Assembly (NCBI RefSeq): GCF_002091635.1
Contig: NZ_BDAC01000003.1
Span: 1 to 64,000 of the forward strand
Direction: 5' to 3'
Length of the DNA: 64,000 nt
Origin: Pseudomonas indica NBRC 103045
GTDB lineage: Bacteria; Pseudomonadota; Gammaproteobacteria; Pseudomonadales; Pseudomonadaceae
Below the pieces are notes generated by a model, which did no database searches, was not told the DNA's origin, and worked only from the letters and a program-made list of their open reading frames with translations. Shown here piece after piece: positions 59,671-64,000 of the stretch. Within the stretch, counting starts at the first letter, position 1; every line of letters begins with the position of its first letter. The translations under genes were made by a program, and so were the position numbers.

Positions 59671-62277
59671 TCAGCGCTTGTCTTCGACCTTCCAACGGCT
59701 ACCGTCATAGAACGCACGCCAGCCGGTGGGCTTACCGTCGACCTCGGACTGTACGTACTGCTCTTTGCTCTTGCGGCTGAAACGGATTACCGCAGGACGG
59801 CCCTCCGGGTCCTTCTGTGGTGCATCCAGGAGGAAGTGATATTTCGGATCCAGTTCGTCCTTGTGCGGGATCAGCTCGCTGACCAGCGGTGCACGGGTTT
59901 CGCGGTTCTTCGGGAACTGACTGGCCGCCAGGAACAAACCGGACGCACCGTCGCGCAGCACATAGACGTCGTCGACCTTCTCGCACTTGAGCTCCGGCAT
60001 CTTGATCGCGTCCATCTTCGGCGGCGCCGGCTCGCCGTTCTTCAGCAACTTGCGGGTGTTCTTGCAAGTGGGGTTGGTGCACCCGAAGAACTTGCCGAAG
60101 CGGCCGGTCTTCAACTGCATCTCGCTTCCACACTTGTCGCATTCGAGGCTCGGCCCTTCATAACCCTTGATACGGTACTGGCCCTGTTCGATCTCGTAGC
60201 CGCTGCAGTCCGGGTTATTGCCGCAGATGTGCAGCTTGCGCTTCTCGTCCAGCAGATAGGCATCCATCGCCGTCGAGCAGATCGGGCAACGATGCTTGCC
60301 CAACAGAACGCGGGATTCCGACTCGCCCTCGTCATCCGCCGCGATTTCGTCCCCCGGAATCAGGTTGATGGTCGCCTTGCAACGTTCTTTCGGCGGCAGG
60401 CTATAGCCCGAACAACCGAGGAAGACCCCGGTGGAGGCGGTACGAATCATCATCGGCCGCCCGCATTCGCGGCAGGGAATGTCGGTCAGTGTCGGCTGAT
60501 TGGCCCGCATGCCCTTCTCGCTGGCCTCGGCGGTTTCCAGCTTTTTCCTGAAATCGGCATAGAACTCGTCGAGAAGGTGCTTCCAGTCACGCTCGCCCTG
60601 GGCAACGTCGTCCAGATGCTCTTCCATCCCGGCGGTAAAGCCGTAGTCCATGAGGTTGGAAAAGCTTTCGGAAAGACGGTCGGTCACGATATCGCCCATC
60701 TTCTCCGCGTAGAAACGACGGTTATGCACGGTAACGTAACCGCGTTCCTGGATGGTGGAAATGATCGCCGCGTAGGTCGACGGCCGGCCAATGCCCCGCT
60801 TTTCCAGCTCCTTGACCAGGCTGGCTTCGGAGTAGCGCGCCGGCGGCTTGGTGAAATGCTGGCTGGGATCGAGCTTGATCAGCTTGAGCATCTCGCTTTC
60901 GTTCATTTCCGGCAGCACGTCGTCTTCGCCCGGCTTGCTCTGCTGGGGCAGTACCCGGGTATAGCCGTCGAACTTAAGGATGCGACCCTTGGCACGCAGC
61001 TCGAAGTCGCCCGCCGCTACGCTGACGGTAGTCGATAGGTACTCGGCCGGCGGCATCTGGCAGGCGACGAACTGGCGCCAGATCAATTCGTAGAGGCGCT
61101 CGGCGTCACGCTCCATGCCGGACAGTTGATTCGGCCGCAGATTGACATCGGACGGACGGATCGCCTCGTGAGCCTCCTGAGCGCCTTCCTTGCTGGAATA
61201 GACATTCGGCTTCGCCGGCAGGTATTTCTGACCGAACTCGCCCTCGATGAAGCCCCGGACCATGCCGATGGCGTCCGCCGAAAGATTGGTCGAGTCGGTA
61301 CGCATATAGGTGATATAGCCCGCCTCGTAGAGACGCTGGGCCATCATCATGGTCTTCTTCACGCCGAAGCCGAGACGGTTGCTCGCCGCCTGCTGCAGCG
61401 TGGAGGTGATGAACGGAGCCGACGGACGGCTGCTGGTCGGCTTGTCCTCGCGCTTGACCACGCGGTAGCTGGAAGCCTTGAGCTTCTCCAGCGCCGCCAT
61501 GGCCTGGGCTTCGTTGAGCGGCTTGAAGGCCTCGCCCCTTTCGCGAACCACTTCGAAGCGGACCTGGGCATTCTTCGCCGTGGACAGGTCGGCATGCACT
61601 TCCCAGTACTCTTCCGGGACGAAGGCGCGGATTTCGCGCTCACGCTCCACCACCAACTTCACCGCGACCGACTGGACGCGGCCGGCGGAAAGACCGCGGG
61701 CGATCTTCTGCCAGAGCAACGGCGACACCATGTAGCCGACCACGCGGTCAAGGAATCGCCGCGCCTGCTGGGCGTTGACCCGATTGATGTCCAGATCGCC
61801 GGGTGCGGAGAACGCTTCCTGGATCGCCTTCTTGGTGATTTCGTTGAAAACCACGCGCTTGTAGCGGCTCTCGTCACCACCGATGGACTCGCGCAGGTGC
61901 CAGGCGATGGCCTCCCCTTCGCGGTCCAAGTCGGTTGCGAGGTAGATGGTGTCGGCATCCTTGGCAAGGCGGCGAAGCTCGTCGATCACCTTTTCCTTGC
62001 CCGGCAGAATTTCGTATTTGGCTTTCCAGCCGTGCTCGGGATCGACACCCATGCGCGAGAACAGCTGGCGCTTGGCCTTTTCTTTCGCCGACAACGCCGG
62101 AGCCTCGGCCGCAGTCTTGCCGCGCTTCGCCGGCTCCTTGCCATTGCTGGACGAACCGCTGGTGGGCAGGTCACGGATATGGCCGATGCTCGACTTCACC
62201 ACGTACTGGCTGCCCAGGTACTTGTTGATGGTCTTGGCCTTGGCCGGGGATTCCACGATGACCAGCGATTTGCCCAT
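59671..62277 (-). CDS. topA: DNA topoisomerase I
   Basis: 868 aa, the length I recall for P. aeruginosa. Relaxes negative supercoils. TOPRIM domain [14 protein letters not shown] with acidic residues in [16 protein letters not shown], active Tyr in [12 protein letters not shown] (about 318), and three C-terminal four-cysteine zinc modules: CRECGRP, CPICSTA and CDKCGSE with their partner Cys pairs. The start is [16 protein letters not shown] at 62277. A 30-residue upstream extension is not supported. A TTGACC/TATATA promoter lies upstream. Confidence 0.98.
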   Translation of the reverse strand: MGKSLVIVESPAKAKTINKYLGSQYVVKSSIGHIRDLPTSGSSSNGKEPAKRGKTAAEAPALSAKEKAKRQLFSRMGVDPEHGWKAKYEILPGKEKVIDELRRLAKDADTIYLATDLDREGEAIAWHLRESIGGDESRYKRVVFNEITKKAIQEAFSAPGDLDINRVNAQQARRFLDRVVGYMVSPLLWQKIARGLSAGRVQSVAVKLVVEREREIRAFVPEEYWEVHADLSTAKNAQVRFEVVRERGEAFKPLNEAQAMAALEKLKASSYRVVKREDKPTSSRPSAPFITSTLQQAASNRLGFGVKKTMMMAQRLYEAGYITYMRTDSTNLSADAIGMVRGFIEGEFGQKYLPAKPNVYSSKEGAQEAHEAIRPSDVNLRPNQLSGMERDAERLYELIWRQFVACQMPPAEYLSTTVSVAAGDFELRAKGRILKFDGYTRVLPQQSKPGEDDVLPEMNESEMLKLIKLDPSQHFTKPPARYSEASLVKELEKRGIGRPSTYAAIISTIQERGYVTVHNRRFYAEKMGDIVTDRLSESFSNLMDYGFTAGMEEHLDDVAQGERDWKHLLDEFYADFRKKLETAEASEKGMRANQPTLTDIPCRECGRPMMIRTASTGVFLGCSGYSLPPKERCKATINLIPGDEIAADDEGESESRVLLGKHRCPICSTAMDAYLLDEKRKLHICGNNPDCSGYEIEQGQYRIKGYEGPSLECDKCGSEMQLKTGRFGKFFGCTNPTCKNTRKLLKNGEPAPPKMDAIKMPELKCEKVDDVYVLRDGASGLFLAASQFPKNRETRAPLVSELIPHKDELDPKYHFLLDAPQKDPEGRPAVIRFSRKSKEQYVQSEVDGKPTGWRAFYDGSRWKVEDKR

Positions 62278-62339
62278 GGATCGGAAAATTCCTGAATTCG
62301 GTAAATGAAAGGCGGGAGCCGCCTGGCGCGGCACCGCTA

Positions 62340-62367
62340 TATATAGTGGTGGCCGAGGCAAGGTCAA
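62340..62367 (-). promoter_or_regulatory. Sigma-70 promoter of topA
   Basis: On the minus strand TTGACC (62362-62367) is 16 nt from TATATA (62340-62345, in an 8-bp TA run), predicting a leader of about 55 nt before topA. The TA run and GC-rich discriminator could make it supercoil-sensitive, which is known for topA in other bacteria. Confidence 0.65.
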
Positions 62368-62391
62368 GCGCCCCGGCTCGGCGATGGGAGG

Positions 62392-62628
62392 TCAAGGCTG
62401 CTCGAACAGCGCCTTTTCCGCCTTGATCAATGCAAAACGCGGAACGCTTTCACCATCCACCTCGACGGTCTCGGTGAACATGCGCAGCGGGCGCACCCAG
62501 AGCCCGTACTCGCCGTACAGCGCCTGGTATACCACCAGCTCTTCTTCCGTCTCGGAATGCCGGGCCACACCGAATACCCGATACTCGGGCCCTTTGTAAT
62601 GGCGATAGAGGCCGGGTTGAACTCGCAT
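62392..62628 (-). CDS. DUF1653 family protein
   Basis: 78 aa. Small beta-rich protein: GLYRHYKGPEYRVFGVARHSETEEELVVYQALYGEYGLWVRPLRMFTETVEVDG, the DUF1653 signature over nearly the full length. Role unknown. The start is MRVQPGLYRH. A longer in-frame frame upstream lies over the fadA terminator and is rejected. It lies between fadA and topA on the same strand. Confidence 0.9.
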   Translation of the reverse strand: MRVQPGLYRHYKGPEYRVFGVARHSETEEELVVYQALYGEYGLWVRPLRMFTETVEVDGESVPRFALIKAEKALFEQP

Positions 62629-62648
62629 CACGGATTCCCTCTTTGCAC

Positions 62649-62681
62649 AAAAACAAAAGCCGGGGCACCAGGCCCCGGCTC
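62649..62681 (-). terminator. Intrinsic terminator of fadBA
   Basis: On the minus strand AGCCGGGGC pairs with GCCCCGGCT around a 5-nt loop, then TTTGTTTTTG. It lies 24 nt after the fadA stop codon. Confidence 0.9.
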
Positions 62682-62704
62682 TTACCACCGATTGCTTAGG
62701 ACGC

Positions 62705-63910
<1,206 letters not shown>

Positions 63911-64000
63911 TTAACCGAAGAAGCTCTGGCCCTTGGCGGCCATTTCACGCAGCTTCGCGGTCGGGTGGTACAGCGGACCCAGGTCGGCGTACTTATCGGC
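63911..64000 (-). CDS. fadB: Fatty acid oxidation complex alpha subunit, C-terminal end (partial)
   Basis: Only the last 29 residues (ADKYADLGPLYHPTAKLREM ... SFFG) and the stop codon are in the window. They match the end of FadB, the multifunctional enoyl-CoA hydratase / 3-hydroxyacyl-CoA dehydrogenase, and it lies 30 nt upstream of fadA as in fadBA operons. The rest extends past the right edge. Confidence 0.9.
   Translation of the reverse strand, partial: ADKYADLGPLYHPTAKLREMAAKGQSFFG

Noticed and set aside
59281-61038. 585-codon plus-strand frame opposite topA
   Set aside because: Antisense shadow of topA, which has full domain support.

Overview
The window is a stretch of core chromosome from a Pseudomonas-type gammaproteobacterium. 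It is GC-rich, densely packed and has short overlapping genes. The gene order (etfBA / ETF-QO ... pilZ-holB-tmk-mltG-pabC-fabF-acpP-fabG-fabD-plsX-rpmF ... rne ... murB-kdsB-lpxK ... lolCDE ... sth ... nqrA-F ... mfd ... psrA / lexA-sulA ... topA ... fadBA) follows the order I remember for the PA2951-PA3014 region of P. aeruginosa. The species cannot be fixed from the sequence alone. Features that differ from my memory of that reference are a stand-alone moaA, a signal-less L,D-transpeptidase gene beside nagZ and an IS4-family insertion.

Layout. 1-3.7 kb: electron transfer flavoprotein genes etfBA (minus) and the divergent ETF-ubiquinone oxidoreductase gene, with a PsrA-type operator at its promoter. 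3.7-8.0 kb: accessory genes (DUF1285, a DUF4823 lipoprotein, moaA, a TetR regulator, a class V aminotransferase). 8.1-8.25 kb: a small RNA gene matching RgsA in position and architecture. 8.3-18.4 kb: a long minus-strand series for DNA replication, thymidylate, folate, cell wall and fatty acid synthesis. 18.4-25.3 kb: maf, an S49 peptidase, a HAD phosphatase, rluC and the divergent rne with a leader of about 500 nt. 25.4-32.3 kb: envelope operon murB-ptpA-kdsB-ycaR-lpxK-exbD-exbB and comEC. 32.4-37.9 kb: DUF2062, the LolCDE-type lipoprotein exporter, a PilZ-domain protein, a small secreted protein and a glycerophosphodiesterase. 37.9-39.4 kb: a complete IS4-family element with an 11-bp target duplication inside a former bidirectional terminator. 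39.5-48.1 kb: sth and the sodium-pumping NADH:quinone reductase operon nqrABCDEF-apbE-nqrM. 48.1-48.7 kb: a gene-free stretch with a promoter, an 18-bp palindrome, two poly-C tracts and a terminator. 48.7-64 kb: GAPDH, mfd, csiV, mtnP-nagZ-ldt-psrA, lexA-sulA, topA and fadA with the end of fadB.

How the genes connect. Several loci serve fatty acid turnover: synthesis (fabF, acpP, fabG, fabD, plsX), beta-oxidation (fadBA), the route for its electrons (ETF and ETF-QO) and the fatty-acid-sensing repressor PsrA. PsrA-consensus boxes are visible at psrA itself and at ETF-QO. The RgsA-like RNA carries a segment that is almost perfectly complementary to the acpP ribosome binding site in the same window. 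The lexA-sulA unit carries two SOS boxes. I found no CRISPR array, tRNA, rRNA, prophage or recognisable new defence system. The most interesting signals are regulatory: the RgsA-acpP pairing, the insulated IS4 element, a nearly leaderless promoter in front of the yceD-rpmF-plsX operon, and the unexplained palindrome and poly-C region upstream of nqrA.
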